This document shows positions 1 to 10,704 of a DNA stretch of 64,000 bases, piece by piece (positions within the stretch are counted from its first letter, which is position 1; each line of letters begins with the position of its first letter). The position numbers and the translations under genes were made by a program. This DNA comes from Pseudomonas graminis (GTDB taxonomy: Bacteria; Pseudomonadota; Gammaproteobacteria; Pseudomonadales; Pseudomonadaceae). Where the stretch lies: assembly GCF_002093745.1 (NCBI RefSeq), contig NZ_MTSB01000010.1, forward strand, positions 62,001 to 126,000. The letters run 5' to 3'. The notes beneath the pieces are model-generated. The model searched no databases and was not told where the DNA came from. It saw nothing but the letters and a program-made list of their open reading frames with translations.

Positions 1-16
1 TACGTTACGTTTTCGG

Positions 17-1795
17 TCAGAACTGTGACGCTTCCAGCAGAAACAGGGACTCGCTGCCCGCGCGCACCGACGCATCAAGCGAATGAATACGCGGCAGCAG
101 GCGGGCGAAGTAGAAGCGCGCGGTGCCCAGCTTGCTCGCGTAAAACGCTTCCTGCTGTTCTTTACCCAAGGCTGCCTTGGCCATCATTGCCCACATGTAG
201 GCGTAGGCGGTGTAACCGAACAGATGCAGGTATTCAACCGAGGCTGCACCAATCTCGTTGGGGTTGTTGCGCGAGCGGTCCAGCACCCAGGCGGTCAGCT
301 CGTCCAGCATGTTCAGCGCAGCCGTCAACGGCCGTGTGAACTCACCCAGCGAGCCATCGGCGCCCTCGATGAACTGACGCACTTCGTCCGAAAACACCTG
401 GTAGAACGCGCCATTGGAACCGACGATCTTGCGACCGACCAGGTCCAGCGCCTGAATACCGTTGGTGCCTTCGTAGATCTGGGTAATGCGCACATCACGC
501 ACCAGTTGCTCCTGGCCCCACTCACGAATGTAACCGTGACCGCCGAACACCTGCTGGCCGTGGACCGTGGTTTCCAGCCCGATATCACTGAGGAAAGCTT
601 TGGCGACCGGAGTCAGCAGCGCCACCAGGTCGTCGGCCCGTTTGCGCGCCACTTCGTCCGGGCTGAACTTGGCAATGTCCAGTTGCAGGGCAACGTAGCT
701 GGAGAACGCCCGACCGCCTTCGTTGAACGCCTTCATGGTCAGCAGCATGCGACGCACGTCAGGGTGGACGATGATCGGGTCCGCGGCCTTTTCCTTGTTC
801 TGCGCACCGGTCGGAGCACGGCTCTGCAGGCGGTCGAGGGCGTATTCGACGGCGTTCTGATAGGACTGCACGCCGGACGCCAAGCCCTGAATGCCCACAC
901 CGAGACGCTCGTAGTTCATCATGGTGAACATGGCCGCCAGCCCCTTGTTGGGCTCGCCGATCAGGTAACCGATGGCGCCATCGAAGTTCATGACACAGGT
1001 CGCGGAAGCCTGAATGCCCATCTTGTGCTCGATGGAGCCACAACTGACGGTATTGCGCGCACCGACGCTGCCATCGTCGCCGACCATGAACTTGGGCACC
1101 AGAAACAACGAGATACCTTTCGGGCCGGGCGGCGCATCAGGCAGCTTGGCAAGCACGAGATGGATGATGTTCTCGGTCAGGTCGTGTTCGCCGCCCGTAA
1201 TGAAAATCTTGCTACCGGTGATCGTGTAAGTGTCATCGGCCTGCGGCTCGGCCCTGGTGCGGATCATGCCGAGGTCCGTACCGGCATGCGCCTCGGTCAG
1301 GCACATCGACCCGGCCCAGACGCCCGAATACATGTTGGGCAGGAATTTGGCCTTGAGGGCTTCGGTGGCGTGGGTATTGATGGACACGCACGCCCCGGAG
1401 GTCAGCATCGCATACAGACCAAAGGCAAGACTGGCGGAGTTGATCATCTCTTCGACCTGAGCCGAGACCACCTTGGGCATGCCCATGCCGCCGAACTCGG
1501 GATTGCCGCCAACGCCGACCCAGCCGCCTTCGGCGTAGGTCCGGTAAGCTTCCGGAAAACCCGCCGGCGTGGTCACGACGGTGTCTTTCCAGTGGCAGCC
1601 TTCCTCATCGCCATTACGGCTCAGGGGGGCAATGGTCTTGCTGGTGACTTTGCCGGCCTCTTCGAGAATGGCGTCGACCGTTTCCGCGTCGACTGTTTCA
1701 GCCAGCTCGGGCAGTTGCGCCCAGAGCCTGGAGACCTCGAACACTTCATTAAGGACGAAGCGCATATCGCGCAGTGGCGCTTTGTAGTCAGCCAT
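17..1795 (-). CDS. Acyl-CoA dehydrogenase with C-terminal extension (FadE2-like)
   Basis: Catalyses the first, FAD-dependent step of fatty-acid beta-oxidation (acyl-CoA to trans-2-enoyl-CoA). The 592-residue product starts [13 protein letters not shown], the N-terminus typical of the ~600-aa Pseudomonas acyl-CoA dehydrogenases that carry an extra C-terminal domain. A MCLTEAHAGTDLG segment belongs to the FAD/substrate core. The IYEGTNGIQALDL motif near residue 443 contains the Glu expected to be the catalytic base. The ATG at 1795 is preferred over an upstream in-frame start because the paralogue at 3506-5311 begins with the same sequence. The position beyond the bio operon matches my memory of the PA0506/PA0508 (FadE1/FadE2) region of P. 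aeruginosa; the assignment to FadE2 and its chain-length preference is inference. Confidence 0.9.
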   Translation of the reverse strand: MADYKAPLRDMRFVLNEVFEVSRLWAQLPELAETVDAETVDAILEEAGKVTSKTIAPLSRNGDEEGCHWKDTVVTTPAGFPEAYRTYAEGGWVGVGGNPEFGGMGMPKVVSAQVEEMINSASLAFGLYAMLTSGACVSINTHATEALKAKFLPNMYSGVWAGSMCLTEAHAGTDLGMIRTRAEPQADDTYTITGSKIFITGGEHDLTENIIHLVLAKLPDAPPGPKGISLFLVPKFMVGDDGSVGARNTVSCGSIEHKMGIQASATCVMNFDGAIGYLIGEPNKGLAAMFTMMNYERLGVGIQGLASGVQSYQNAVEYALDRLQSRAPTGAQNKEKAADPIIVHPDVRRMLLTMKAFNEGGRAFSSYVALQLDIAKFSPDEVARKRADDLVALLTPVAKAFLSDIGLETTVHGQQVFGGHGYIREWGQEQLVRDVRITQIYEGTNGIQALDLVGRKIVGSNGAFYQVFSDEVRQFIEGADGSLGEFTRPLTAALNMLDELTAWVLDRSRNNPNEIGAASVEYLHLFGYTAYAYMWAMMAKAALGKEQQEAFYASKLGTARFYFARLLPRIHSLDASVRAGSESLFLLEASQF

Positions 1796-1964
1796 GGCAA
1801 ACCTCGTGTACACGGGACGAGAGACGTTGGGAACGCTGATCGATGCGAGAGAGGACGCTGATCAGCCGTCGAGTTTCACGAGTTTACCCGAACAACATTT
1901 CAGACACATAGGGTCGTGTCATGACTGGATAGTCATAGCAGGTCACGACGTTATACGGCAGGAA

Positions 1965-3263
1965 TCAGCTCGCTGTTTCGGCCGTGCGCACGGCACCGCG
2001 CCGGTTCAGTTGCTCATAAGAAACGACACAGTTGCGCCCGGCGCCCTTGGCCGCATACAGGGCCTGATCAGCGGATTTGAGCACCTCTTCCGGTGTGCGA
2101 TGTTCAGGCTGGCGTTCGGCGACGCCGATACTGACCGTTACCGAGACACTGCCTGCGTGAGCACCGCCGCGTCGCTGACGGCCTTGCTGATCGTCCTGAG
2201 GACGGCTGTCCTTGTTACGCAACTGAATCTCGTAACTGGCGATGGCTTCGCGAATCGCTTCCAGATGCGGCAGGCATTCTTCAATAGTCTTGGCCGCAAA
2301 GACAATGGCGAACTCTTCCCCGCCATAGCGATACGCCTTGCCGCCCCCATTGGTGATTTTCGACAGCTTGCTGGCCACCAGGCGCAGCACCTGATCACCA
2401 ACATCATGACCGTGTGTATCGTTGAATTTCTTGAAGTGATCGACGTCACTCATCGCCAGCACATAGTTGCGACCCAGACGCTGCATGCGCTCGTTGAGTG
2501 CCCGGCGACCTGGCAGCCCGGTGAGTTCGTCGCGGAAGGCCATCTGGTAGGCCTCGTGAGCGACGGCGGCGGCGATCATCAACATGACCTGGCTGCAAAG
2601 GATATTCAGCGTGAACGGCAGAATGAACGTCTTCGGCAACGCCCAGAACAACCCCAGCAGACCGACGATCTGGGCGGCATGCAGCGGTCGGGGCTTTTCC
2701 AGGTATTGCCAGATAAGCACCGCGAACGACACCATGAACATCGCGTAGGACAACTGGATCAGGCTCATCCACGCCCCGTGCAAGGCCGGCCAGCGAATGT
2801 CGGCCAGCCAGACTTGCAATTCGACCGGGTAACTCTGCTCAAGCCCCAGCGCCACGCCGCCCACGGCCACCAACACCGCCAGCCGCGCGACCATGTCCTG
2901 AAACAGGTGAGTCCGCTCCTCCCACGCTGCATATAGACCAAACAGCACCGGTAGCAGCAGACAGACCAGATGGAAGATGACCGCAGCGTCTTCGCGGACC
3001 TTGCCGTTGTCGCGGTAGTAGTCAGTCTGGGTATCGAGCAGGTAGTAGGCGATGTACACCGTGAGCATCAGAAACAGCTCACGCTGGCGTCGGTAAACAC
3101 AGCAGTAAGCGCCGCCCAACAACAGGACGAGCGTGGGCAGCACATTGAACAGGGACGTGAAGAAGACGTTCAGGTCTTTCACATACGCAGCCGCAAGCCC
3201 CGCCACCAGCAATGCCAGTGACGGCAGAAAATGACTCAAGCGTGCAGCGGACGAGCGCAACAA
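1965..3263 (-). CDS. Membrane-anchored diguanylate cyclase (GGDEF)
   Basis: Synthesises c-di-GMP from two GTP. The 432-aa product has an N-terminal half (about residues 1-200) made of several hydrophobic segments, then a GGDEF domain opening with DELTGLPGRRALNERM and carrying the active-site loop YRYGGEEFAIVF near residue 313. The five residues before GGEEF contain no RxxD, so the usual product-inhibition I-site appears absent. A charged insert (SRPQDDQQGRQRRGG) interrupts the domain before VTVSIGVAE. The start is a TTG (second codon also TTG) preceded by GGAG. It lies between two acyl-CoA dehydrogenase genes on the same strand but has its own upstream region, so operon membership is unclear. 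The signal sensed by the membrane region is unknown. Confidence 0.88.
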   Translation of the reverse strand: MLRSSAARLSHFLPSLALLVAGLAAAYVKDLNVFFTSLFNVLPTLVLLLGGAYCCVYRRQRELFLMLTVYIAYYLLDTQTDYYRDNGKVREDAAVIFHLVCLLLPVLFGLYAAWEERTHLFQDMVARLAVLVAVGGVALGLEQSYPVELQVWLADIRWPALHGAWMSLIQLSYAMFMVSFAVLIWQYLEKPRPLHAAQIVGLLGLFWALPKTFILPFTLNILCSQVMLMIAAAVAHEAYQMAFRDELTGLPGRRALNERMQRLGRNYVLAMSDVDHFKKFNDTHGHDVGDQVLRLVASKLSKITNGGGKAYRYGGEEFAIVFAAKTIEECLPHLEAIREAIASYEIQLRNKDSRPQDDQQGRQRRGGAHAGSVSVTVSIGVAERQPEHRTPEEVLKSADQALYAAKGAGRNCVVSYEQLNRRGAVRTAETAS

Positions 3264-3455
3264 AAGGGGTTTCTCCTACCCTGGAACGAACCGATATCAT
3301 TGTGCCTTCATCCAGCGAGCAATGCATACAGCAGGATCAATAACCGAGCTACTTTCTGTAACGGCAGGAGGCTGGAAATGTTTATTGCGCAGGTGATGAT
3401 CGGATCAAGCCCGGACGCAGAGCGTGCGGAACGGGAATCCTGCAAAACGCAGGCA

Positions 3456-3491
3456 TAAAAAAAACCGCCTGATCAGCGATCAGGCGGTTTT
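3456..3491 (-). terminator. Intrinsic terminator after acyl-CoA dehydrogenase
   Basis: CCGCCTGATC-AGC-GATCAGGCGG forms a perfect 10-bp stem, extended by A/T pairs, and ends on the minus strand in a run of eight T. It lies 15 bp past the stop of the dehydrogenase gene at 3506 and should end that transcript before the diguanylate cyclase gene. Confidence 0.85.
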
Positions 3492-3505
3492 GACTAACGC
3501 AGGAC

Positions 3506-5311
3506 TCAGTAAGCCAGGCCGAAGTCTTCTTCTTTCATGTCCATCAAATTGCTGGCGCCCGACAGGATGGCGGCAACGTGAGTGCGGGTACGTGGCAGGA
3601 TACGCTGGAAGTAGAAACGCGCGGTCTGGATCTTGGCGCGATAGAACGCCTCGTCCGATGTACCGGCTGCGAGCTTCTCGGCAGCCAGACGCGCCATGTC
3701 GGCCCAGAAGTAAGCCAGGCAGGCATAACCGGAATACATGATGTAGTCCACCGAAGCGGCACCCACTTCTTCGCGGTCCTTCATCGCGGCCATGCCCACT
3801 TTCAGGGTCAGATCGCCCCACTCCTTGTTCAGCGCGGCCAGCGGGGTCACGAATTCCTGAACGGCTTCGTTGCCTTCATTGCCCTGGCAGAACTTGTGTA
3901 CGATCTTGGTGAAACCCTTCAGCGCTTCGCCTTGGGTCATCAACACCTTGCGGCCCAGCAGGTCGAGTGCCTGGATACCGGTGGTGCCTTCGTACAGCAT
4001 CGAAATGCGGCTGTCGCGAACGTTCTGCTCCATGCCCCACTCGGCGATAAAACCATGACCGCCGTAGATCTGAACACCGTGGTTGGCAGCTTCGAAACCC
4101 ACTTCAGTCATGAAAGCCTTGGCAATCGGCGTCATGAACGCCAACAGTGCGTCGGCCGCTTTCTTCTGCTCCGGGTCTTCGCTGTACTTGACGATGTCGA
4201 CCTGTTTGGCCGTGAAATACACCATCGCGCGGGTGCCTTCAGCGAAGGCTTTCATGGTCAGCAGCATGCGACGCACGTCGGGGTGGACGATGATCGGATC
4301 AGCGGACTTTTCCGGTGCTTTAGGGCCAGTCAGCGAACGCATCTGCAGACGGTCGCGGGCATATTTCAGGCCGCCCTGAAAGGCAACTTCAGCGTGCGCC
4401 AGACCTTGCAATGCAGTGCCCAGACGCGCGGTGTTCATGAACGTGAACATGCAGTTCAGGCCCTTGTTCGGCGGGCCGATCAGGTAGCCGGTCGCGCCGT
4501 CGAAGTTCATCACGCAGGTGGCGTTGCCGTGGATGCCCATCTTGTGCTCGATCGAGCCGCAGTTCACTGCGTTGCGCTCGCCCACGCCGCCATCGGCAGC
4601 CGATAGGAACTTGGGCACGATGAACAGCGAGATGCCTTTGGTGCCAGCCGGCGCGTCGGGCAGGCGAGCCAGCACGATGTGGACGATGTTATCGGCCATA
4701 TCATGCTCGCCAGCAGAAATGAAGATCTTGGTGCCGGTCACCTTGTAGGTGCCATCCGCCTGAGGCTCGGCCTTGGTGCGCAACATGCCCAGGTCGGTGC
4801 CGCAATGCGACTCGGTCAGGCACATGGTGCCGGTCCATTCCCCGGAAACCAGCTTGGTCAGGTACGCGTCCTGCTGCTCGGGGGTACCGTGCTCGGAAAT
4901 CGTGTTCATCGCGCCGTGAGACAGCCCAGGGTACATGCCCCACGACCAGTTCGCTTCGCCAACCATCTCGCTGACCGCAAGCCCCAAGGACTCAGGCAGA
5001 CCCTGACCACCGTGCGCCAGGTCATGGGCCAGGCTCGGCCAGCCGCCTTCGACAAACTGCTTATACGCCTGCTTGAAACCGGACGGCGTCTTCACGCCCG
5101 ACTCGCTCCAGGTGCAGCCTTCGGTGTCGCCGACACGGTTCAGCGGGGCCAGAACCTGCTCACAGAACTTGGCGCCCTCTTCGAGAATGGCGTCGACCAT
5201 ATCCGGAGTGGCGTCATGACAGGCGGGCAGACTCTGATAGTGCGCTTCATAACCGAGCAGCTCGTCGCGGACGAAACGAATATCACGCAAGGGGGCCTTG
5301 TAGTCAGGCAT
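3506..5311 (-). CDS. Acyl-CoA dehydrogenase with C-terminal extension (FadE1-like)
   Basis: A 601-residue paralogue of the protein at 17-1795, catalysing FAD-dependent acyl-CoA to enoyl-CoA oxidation. It starts [13 protein letters not shown], carries [13 protein letters not shown] in the core, and has [14 protein letters not shown] near residue 439 with the predicted catalytic Glu. The C-terminal ~130 residues form the extra domain of this long subfamily. The two copies share layout throughout but differ in many positions, so this is an old duplication. Adjacency to the biotin operon agrees with the PA0506-type FadE1 locus of P. aeruginosa (from memory). A strong terminator follows the gene, so it is probably monocistronic. 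Chain-length preference cannot be read from sequence. Confidence 0.9.
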   Translation of the reverse strand: MPDYKAPLRDIRFVRDELLGYEAHYQSLPACHDATPDMVDAILEEGAKFCEQVLAPLNRVGDTEGCTWSESGVKTPSGFKQAYKQFVEGGWPSLAHDLAHGGQGLPESLGLAVSEMVGEANWSWGMYPGLSHGAMNTISEHGTPEQQDAYLTKLVSGEWTGTMCLTESHCGTDLGMLRTKAEPQADGTYKVTGTKIFISAGEHDMADNIVHIVLARLPDAPAGTKGISLFIVPKFLSAADGGVGERNAVNCGSIEHKMGIHGNATCVMNFDGATGYLIGPPNKGLNCMFTFMNTARLGTALQGLAHAEVAFQGGLKYARDRLQMRSLTGPKAPEKSADPIIVHPDVRRMLLTMKAFAEGTRAMVYFTAKQVDIVKYSEDPEQKKAADALLAFMTPIAKAFMTEVGFEAANHGVQIYGGHGFIAEWGMEQNVRDSRISMLYEGTTGIQALDLLGRKVLMTQGEALKGFTKIVHKFCQGNEGNEAVQEFVTPLAALNKEWGDLTLKVGMAAMKDREEVGAASVDYIMYSGYACLAYFWADMARLAAEKLAAGTSDEAFYRAKIQTARFYFQRILPRTRTHVAAILSGASNLMDMKEEDFGLAY

Positions 5312-5630
5312 AGCGATAAACCTCTGCTGATGAATCCTGGAACGAATGACCGGGCGGTCGCCGAGAACAGAGCCTCAAGCACCAGACAATCTCGTATGCC
5401 TTGCGGTCAAACAGGTGTTTGAAACATACGTTTACGCCCAAACCTTGTCAATAGCGAACCACGCACCATTCGTCCACGGTCATGACAGGCGCACGCCAGA
5501 GGGCAGAAAACGTAAGGGGGAGTTTAGTCGGGGCGAAGAGAATGACAGGGGCTATACAGGCGGGTGATGCAGGGGAATTCAGCAGGCAACGCCGTGCGTA
5601 TCGGGCACGGCGCGGATCACGGGCAGGGTG
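5312..5630. other. Intergenic region upstream of the FadE1-like gene
   Basis: 319 bp without a credible gene. It should hold the leftward promoter of the dehydrogenase gene and the 3' end of the small gene at 5631. A GC hairpin (GCCGTGC, 7-nt loop, GCACGGC at 5591-5611) lies just past that small gene and may end its transcript, though no T-run follows. No operator was recognised. Confidence 0.5.
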
Positions 5631-5927
5631 TCAGGCGTAAGTGTCGATCAACGTACCGAGCGCTTCATTGCTCGCCCTCTGGGCCGCAAGCCCGGCTTCG
5701 AACTGGCTTTTGCCAGCTTCAAGCTCGACGATATTGGCGGGCAGATCGGAGCGTTGGCTGCGATCAACCGAGCGAAGGTTTTCAAGCTGAAAGTCTGAAG
5801 ACTGGCTTCGACCCGACACTTCGACATTGGAGCTGGCAATCTGGGTGGCCGCCTGATCCACACGGCTCTGCCCGACCTGCATGGCGCTGAGGCCCGGGTA
5901 GAGGGTGTTATTCATGGTGATTTGCAT
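5631..5927 (-). CDS. Small flagellar rod/hook-like protein, function unknown
   Basis: 98 residues with no signal peptide or membrane segment. The middle and C-terminal parts (ASSNVEV..., then NIVELEAGKSQFEAGLAAQR...ALGTLIDTYA) resemble the C-terminal helix of flagellar rod/hook proteins such as FlgG, where 'SNV.. ELV.. Q..YE' precedes a terminal amphipathic helix. The globular and N-terminal rod domains of true FlgE/F/G proteins are missing and no flagellar genes are nearby, so this is a stand-alone mini version. The ATG at 5927 is preceded by GAGGAT at good spacing. Pseudomonas homologues keep this place next to bioD (PA0505-like, from memory). Its function is unknown. Confidence 0.7.
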   Translation of the reverse strand: MQITMNNTLYPGLSAMQVGQSRVDQAATQIASSNVEVSGRSQSSDFQLENLRSVDRSQRSDLPANIVELEAGKSQFEAGLAAQRASNEALGTLIDTYA

Positions 5928-6080
5928 AAGCCGATCCTCAGTTCAAAAAACGAACACCTGCATTGAACCAGCATTTGCCCGGAAATACTCGACAAACAGA
6001 CTAATGGCACTAGGCCTCACGATAGCCTGAGTCTTGGCAACCCGAAAAGTACGTTGCCTGTCAGGAACATAGCGCGCCTG

Positions 6081-6761
6081 TCAGCAGAGCTTGGCGACAT
6101 TGAGGTATAGCGCCACATTTTCGGCGCTGGCAGTATGCAGCCGGGGCACCAGCCCGAGGCACGGGGCCGGCAAGCGCTCAACCAGCGTGACCAGGTTTTC
6201 CTCAAGCCGCGACGTCTCCGGGTCAATGAGATTGGCCACCCAGCCCGCGAGGTGCAAACCGTCCCGCGCGATGGCCTCTGCGGTCAGCAGCGCATGATTG
6301 ATACAGCCCAGGCGGATCCCCACCACCAGAATCACCGGCAAACCCAGAGCGATGGCCAGATCGGAAAGGTTACTTCGCCCGGCCAGCGGTACACGCCAGC
6401 CTCCAGCACCTTCGATCAGGGTGAAGTCAGCCTGTTGATCCAGAATGTGGCGCATCGGTTTCAGCAACGAATCAACGGTCAGCTCCACCCCCGCCTCGCG
6501 TGCGGCCAGATGCGGTGCAATGGCGGGCGCCAGTGCCAGCGGATTGACCTCATCGTAACTCAGCGCAAGCGAGCACTCTGCCTGCAACGCCAGCGCGTCA
6601 GCGTTGCGCAGCCCTTGCGGGGTCATGACACAGCCGGACGCGACAGGCTTGCCCGCGGCCGTACTCAGGCCATGCAATCGAGCCGCATGCAGCAAACCGG
6701 CCGCCACTGTGGTTTTGCCAGCATCGGTGTCTGTTCCGGTAATGAAATAGGCAACACTCAT
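6081..6761 (-). CDS. bioD: Dethiobiotin synthetase
   Basis: ATP-dependent carboxylation of 7,8-diaminopelargonate to dethiobiotin, the penultimate step of biotin synthesis in the cytosol. The 226-aa product begins MSVAYFITGTDTDAGKTT with the P-loop GTDTDAGKT at residues 8-16. TLIEGAGGWRVPL is the second conserved nucleotide/substrate segment. It is the last gene of bioBFHCD, 32 bp downstream of bioC. An upstream in-frame start (6794) would add 11 residues without family support. bioA (DAPA aminotransferase) is not in the window. Confidence 0.95.
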   Translation of the reverse strand: MSVAYFITGTDTDAGKTTVAAGLLHAARLHGLSTAAGKPVASGCVMTPQGLRNADALALQAECSLALSYDEVNPLALAPAIAPHLAAREAGVELTVDSLLKPMRHILDQQADFTLIEGAGGWRVPLAGRSNLSDLAIALGLPVILVVGIRLGCINHALLTAEAIARDGLHLAGWVANLIDPETSRLEENLVTLVERLPAPCLGLVPRLHTASAENVALYLNVAKLC

Positions 6762-6793
6762 CTCGGCAACCTTCTCTTCGTCACGTGAAAACA

Positions 6794-7603
6794 TCAGTTT
6801 TTTTCAAGAACGGCATAGACCACCTGATACGTGGCAGGCAGCCCCGCTTCCAGGCGAAAGCGCTCATACGCGTTGACCATGCCCAGCATTCGCGCCCGAC
6901 CGGTGAGGCCGCCGGGTCTTCCCGGATTGAGGTTGTGCGCACCGAGGGCCTTCAATTCGTGGGTCAGGCTGCGCACGTCCGGGTAGTGCAGCACGTGCGG
7001 ACGAACGTCGAGGCTATGGACCCGCAGACCACTGGCGGCGCACAGCTGACGATAGTCATCCTCGCGGCGGAAGCGGTTCACATGCACCTGGCCATCTACG
7101 GCCTGCCAACTGTCGCGCAGCTCATACAGCGTACCCACGCACAGGCTGGCGAAGGCAAATACGCCGCCAGGCTGCAATACGCGACGCGCCTCACTCAGCA
7201 CCGCAGCAAAATCCGCACACCACTGGACGGCGAGGCTGGAGAACATCAGCTCGCAACTCTGGTCACGCAATGGCAAGCGCTCGGCGTCACCGGCCACAAA
7301 ATGCTGCGCACCGCCCAGCGGCTGCGCGTGGTGCAACATGCCTTCGGCGATGTCCAGCGCGATGCCTTCGCTTTCACTGAAGGTGCGGGCCAGCGCTCGG
7401 CTGAAATAGCCGGTGCCGCACCCAAGATCGAGCCAGCGTGAAGGAGCGAACCCTGCCGGCAACCGCGACAGTAACTCGTTGCCGACGCTGCGTTGCAGGG
7501 CCGCCACACTGTCATAGCTGCCCGCCGCCCGGGAAAACGACGCTGCAACCTGGCGCTTGTCGGGCAGCACAGAGGGCAGCTTGGGATTTGAAAGATCAGT
7601 CAT
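6794..7603 (-). CDS. bioC: Malonyl-ACP O-methyltransferase
   Basis: SAM-dependent methyltransferase that masks the free carboxyl of malonyl-ACP so fatty-acid synthase can build the pimeloyl chain. 269 residues starting [23 protein letters not shown]. The SAM-binding motif I is [15 protein letters not shown], followed by an acidic motif II ([12 protein letters not shown]). The start overlaps the end of bioH by 8 bp, which suggests translational coupling. An alternative ATG four codons upstream (7615) is possible. Confidence 0.95.
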   Translation of the reverse strand: MTDLSNPKLPSVLPDKRQVAASFSRAAGSYDSVAALQRSVGNELLSRLPAGFAPSRWLDLGCGTGYFSRALARTFSESEGIALDIAEGMLHHAQPLGGAQHFVAGDAERLPLRDQSCELMFSSLAVQWCADFAAVLSEARRVLQPGGVFAFASLCVGTLYELRDSWQAVDGQVHVNRFRREDDYRQLCAASGLRVHSLDVRPHVLHYPDVRSLTHELKALGAHNLNPGRPGGLTGRARMLGMVNAYERFRLEAGLPATYQVVYAVLEKN

Positions 7604-8327
7604 CACCTGACTCATGTAAAAAGGCTTGAATCGCCGCCGCCACGCCGTGTGGGTTTTCCAGAAGAAACGCATGGCTGGCCTGTTCGATCACGCCGACCTC
7701 GACATCCGGCAACAAGGCCAGCAAATCACTCGCGGCCTCGGCCGGCACGAACGCATCAAGCCCGGCGAAGAGGTGCAATTGCGGCCCACGGTAGGTTTGC
7801 AGCGCGCTGCGGGTGTCGAGTTGCTGAAGTATTTTCAGCCCGTCGACCAGCGCGGTTTTCGAGGTGTGCGGCGCACCGGCCTTGAGCAGGCGTGCCAGAC
7901 CGCGCGGGTCTTCTGCGCCCTGCGTGCATAACAGGCTGAAGCGCTTGAGCGTTGCGTCCGGATCGACAGAACAGCCTGCCAGAAACGCATCGAAATCCTG
8001 CGCGGGCATTGCATTCGGCCATGCGCCCTGGGTGACGAAGCAGGCATTACTGGCCAGGGTCAGCAAGCCGCAGCAACCGTCGCCGCGCCGCGCCGCCAGT
8101 TCGGCAGCCAGCATGCCGCCCAGCGACCACCCGCCCAGCCAGGCATCTTCCGGCAGGTTGGTGTCCAGTTCTTCGAGCCAGTCTGCAAGGTCGCAACTGT
8201 CGATGTCCGGCAACAACTCGATCTCGACTCGCAGATGCTCGTCCAGCCCCTGCAACGCGGCAGCAAGCGGTTCCAGCGGCGAAACGCCCAGGCCCCAGCC
8301 CGGCAGCAGAATCAGACGGTTACGCAT
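7596..8327 (-). CDS. bioH: Pimeloyl-ACP methyl ester esterase
   Basis: Alpha/beta hydrolase that removes the methyl group from pimeloyl-ACP methyl ester, ending the disguised fatty-acid stage of biotin synthesis. 243 residues, [14 protein letters not shown] at the N-terminus (oxyanion-hole region), nucleophile elbow GWSLGG with Ser68, and a C-terminal SHAFLLENP segment providing the catalytic His. It overlaps bioF upstream and bioC downstream by 8 bp each. Confidence 0.94.
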   Translation of the reverse strand: MRNRLILLPGWGLGVSPLEPLAAALQGLDEHLRVEIELLPDIDSCDLADWLEELDTNLPEDAWLGGWSLGGMLAAELAARRGDGCCGLLTLASNACFVTQGAWPNAMPAQDFDAFLAGCSVDPDATLKRFSLLCTQGAEDPRGLARLLKAGAPHTSKTALVDGLKILQQLDTRSALQTYRGPQLHLFAGLDAFVPAEAASDLLALLPDVEVGVIEQASHAFLLENPHGVAAAIQAFLHESGDD

Positions 8328-9510
8328 AGAGGCACTCCGTGGGCTCACGTGCATCCAGCAGCGGGTAGCACTGCTCAAGCGCCTCTAATAATAGCTGCAC
8401 GTCGGCTTCGCTGTGGGCGGCAGACAACGTCACACGCAGACGCGCGCTGCCCGCAGGCACGGTCGGAGGCCGAATGGCCGTGACCAGCACACCATGTTCA
8501 CGAAGCCGTTGCGACAGACGCAAAGCCTGCCCGGCGTCGCCGATCAGGATTGGCTGGATGGGTGTGAAACTGTCCATCAGTTGCAGACCGAGCTGCTCGG
8601 CGCCGCGCCTGAATTGCTGGATCAGGCGCGTCAGATGCTCACGACGCCAGTGCTCGGTGCGCAGCAGTTGCAGGCTTTTCAGCGTGGCGCAGGCCAGCGC
8701 AGGCGGCTGGCTGGTGGTGTAGATGTAGGGCCGGGCGAACTGGATCAGGGTTTCGATCAGCTCTTCACTGCCGGCGACAAATGCCCCGGAGGTGCCAAAC
8801 GACTTGCCCAGCGTACCGACCAGCACCGGCACATCGTCCAGCCCCAGGCCGAAATGCTCGACAATACCTGCACCGTTTGCGCCCAGCGGTCCGAAACCGT
8901 GGGCGTCATCGACCATCAACCAGGCACCTTTGGCTTTGGCAGCCTGAGCCAGCGCAGGCAAGTCAGCGATGTCGCCATCCATGCTGAACACGCCGTCAGT
9001 CACCACCAGCGTATCGCCCACGGCCTTTTCCAGACGCGCGTTCAGACTGTCGACGTCGTTATGCAGATAGCGGGAAAAACGTGCGCCGCTGAGCAAACCG
9101 GCATCCAGCAGCGAAGCATGATTGAGGCGGTCTTCCAGCACCGTGTCGCCCTGCCCGACCAACGCTGTCACCGCACCGAGGTTGGCCATATACCCGTTGG
9201 AGAACAACAACGCTCGCGGGCGTCCGGTCAGGTCGGCGAGGGCTTCTTCCAGCGCGTGATGCGGCGCGCTGTGGCCGATCACCAGATGCGATGCCCCGCC
9301 GCCCACGCCCCAACGTTCGGCACCTGCCTGCCAGGCAGCAATCACCTCGGGGTGATTGGCCAGGCCCATGTAGTCATTGTTGCAGAACGCCAGCAGCGGC
9401 TGCCCGTCGACAATGACCTTCGGACCCTGCGGGCTTTGCAGCAAGGGGCGCTGGCGGTAAAGCTGTTGGGCGCGACGGCCGTCAAGGCGCGCTCGAAGAT
9501 CGAAAGACAT
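8320..9510 (-). CDS. bioF: 8-amino-7-oxononanoate synthase
   Basis: PLP-dependent decarboxylative condensation of pimeloyl-ACP with L-alanine. 396 residues. The PLP-binding lysine is K236 in [11 protein letters not shown]; the DDAHGFG motif supplies the Asp and His that contact the cofactor. Second gene of the operon, 63 bp after bioB, overlapping bioH by 8 bp. Confidence 0.96.
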   Translation of the reverse strand: MSFDLRARLDGRRAQQLYRQRPLLQSPQGPKVIVDGQPLLAFCNNDYMGLANHPEVIAAWQAGAERWGVGGGASHLVIGHSAPHHALEEALADLTGRPRALLFSNGYMANLGAVTALVGQGDTVLEDRLNHASLLDAGLLSGARFSRYLHNDVDSLNARLEKAVGDTLVVTDGVFSMDGDIADLPALAQAAKAKGAWLMVDDAHGFGPLGANGAGIVEHFGLGLDDVPVLVGTLGKSFGTSGAFVAGSEELIETLIQFARPYIYTTSQPPALACATLKSLQLLRTEHWRREHLTRLIQQFRRGAEQLGLQLMDSFTPIQPILIGDAGQALRLSQRLREHGVLVTAIRPPTVPAGSARLRVTLSAAHSEADVQLLLEALEQCYPLLDAREPTECLYA

Positions 9511-9573
9511 GCAGGCCCCGCTCTGGAATGTGGCGATTCAAAACGGGCCGATGAAACCGGCCCGCTCATGGCA

Positions 9574-10632
9574 TCAGGCAGAGGCCGCGTCGTAGAACAT
9601 CGAACTGCTTTGCTGTTCGACCAGCGCCTGCTCAATGGCGGCTTGATGCACCTCGTCGGCGTGGCCTTCACCCGCTTCGGGTTTGATGCCCAGACGCGAG
9701 AACAGCAGCATGTCCTTGTCAGCTTGCGGGTTGGCGGTGGTCAGCAGCTTGTCGCCGTAGAAAATCGAGTTGGCACCGGCGAAGAACGCCAGTGCCTGCA
9801 TTTGCTCGTTCATGGCTTCACGACCGGCAGACAGACGCACGTGGGATTGGGGCATCAGAATCCGCGCAACGGCCAGCATGCGGATGAAGTCGAAAGGGTC
9901 GACGTCTTCGGCGTTTTCCAGCGGCGTGCCGGCCACCTTGACCAGCATGTTGATCGGCACCGACTCGGGGTGCTCAGGCAGGTTTGCCAACTGGATCAGC
10001 AGCCCGGCGCGGTCATCGAGGGACTCGCCCATGCCCAGAATGCCGCCCGAGCAGATCTTCATCCCGGCATCGCGCACGTAGGCCAGGGTTTGCAGGCGCT
10101 CGCCGTAAGTTCGGGTGGTGATGATGCTGCCGTAAAACTCAGGCGAAGTGTCCAGGTTGTGGTTGTAGTAATCCAGGCCTGCGGTGGCCAGCGCCTCGGT
10201 CTGCTCCTGATCAAGACGGCCCAGGGTCATGCAGGTTTCCATGCCCATCGCTTTCACGCCTTTGACCATCTCCAGGACGTAAGGCATGTCTTTGGCAGAA
10301 GGGTGTTTCCAGGCCGCGCCCATGCAGAAACGGGTCGACCCAATGGCCTTTGCGCGCGCCGCCTCTTCGAGGACCTTCTGCACTTCCAGCAGCTTTTCTT
10401 TTTCGAGACCGGTGTTGTAATGCCCGGATTGCGGGCAGTACTTGCAGTCTTCAGGGCACGCGCCGGTCTTGATCGACAACAGGGTCGAGACCTGAACGCG
10501 GTTGGCGTCGAAGTGAGCGCGATGCACCGTTTGCGCCTGAAACAGCAGGTCATTGAATGGCTGTACAAACAGTGCCCTGACCTCGGCTAAAGTCCAGTCG
10601 TGACGCAAAGTGGCGGTGGTGCTGGCGCTCAT
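9574..10632 (-). CDS. bioB: Biotin synthase
   Basis: Radical-SAM enzyme that inserts sulfur into dethiobiotin. 352 residues starting [15 protein letters not shown]. The CxxxCxxC motif of the [4Fe-4S] cluster is in [16 protein letters not shown]. Downstream segments such as [11 protein letters not shown] and ICSGGI..GMGES are characteristic of BioB. The longer open frame upstream (to 10887) crosses the promoter and is not coding. First gene of the operon. Confidence 0.97.
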   Translation of the reverse strand: MSASTTATLRHDWTLAEVRALFVQPFNDLLFQAQTVHRAHFDANRVQVSTLLSIKTGACPEDCKYCPQSGHYNTGLEKEKLLEVQKVLEEAARAKAIGSTRFCMGAAWKHPSAKDMPYVLEMVKGVKAMGMETCMTLGRLDQEQTEALATAGLDYYNHNLDTSPEFYGSIITTRTYGERLQTLAYVRDAGMKICSGGILGMGESLDDRAGLLIQLANLPEHPESVPINMLVKVAGTPLENAEDVDPFDFIRMLAVARILMPQSHVRLSAGREAMNEQMQALAFFAGANSIFYGDKLLTTANPQADKDMLLFSRLGIKPEAGEGHADEVHQAAIEQALVEQQSSSMFYDAASA

Positions 10633-10704
10633 GAGCGGCTCCTTGGTGTTTCTGGGCAAGGCGCGAGGGCGAAAAAGACCACAGGCGCGACACGGATGTC
10701 GGGC

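Noticed and set aside
83..1861. 592-codon open frame opposite the first acyl-CoA dehydrogenase
   Set aside because: Shadow of a clear FadE-type gene.
8413..10590. 725-codon open frame opposite bioF/bioB
   Set aside because: Covers two certain biotin genes on the other strand; composition is typical of shadows.
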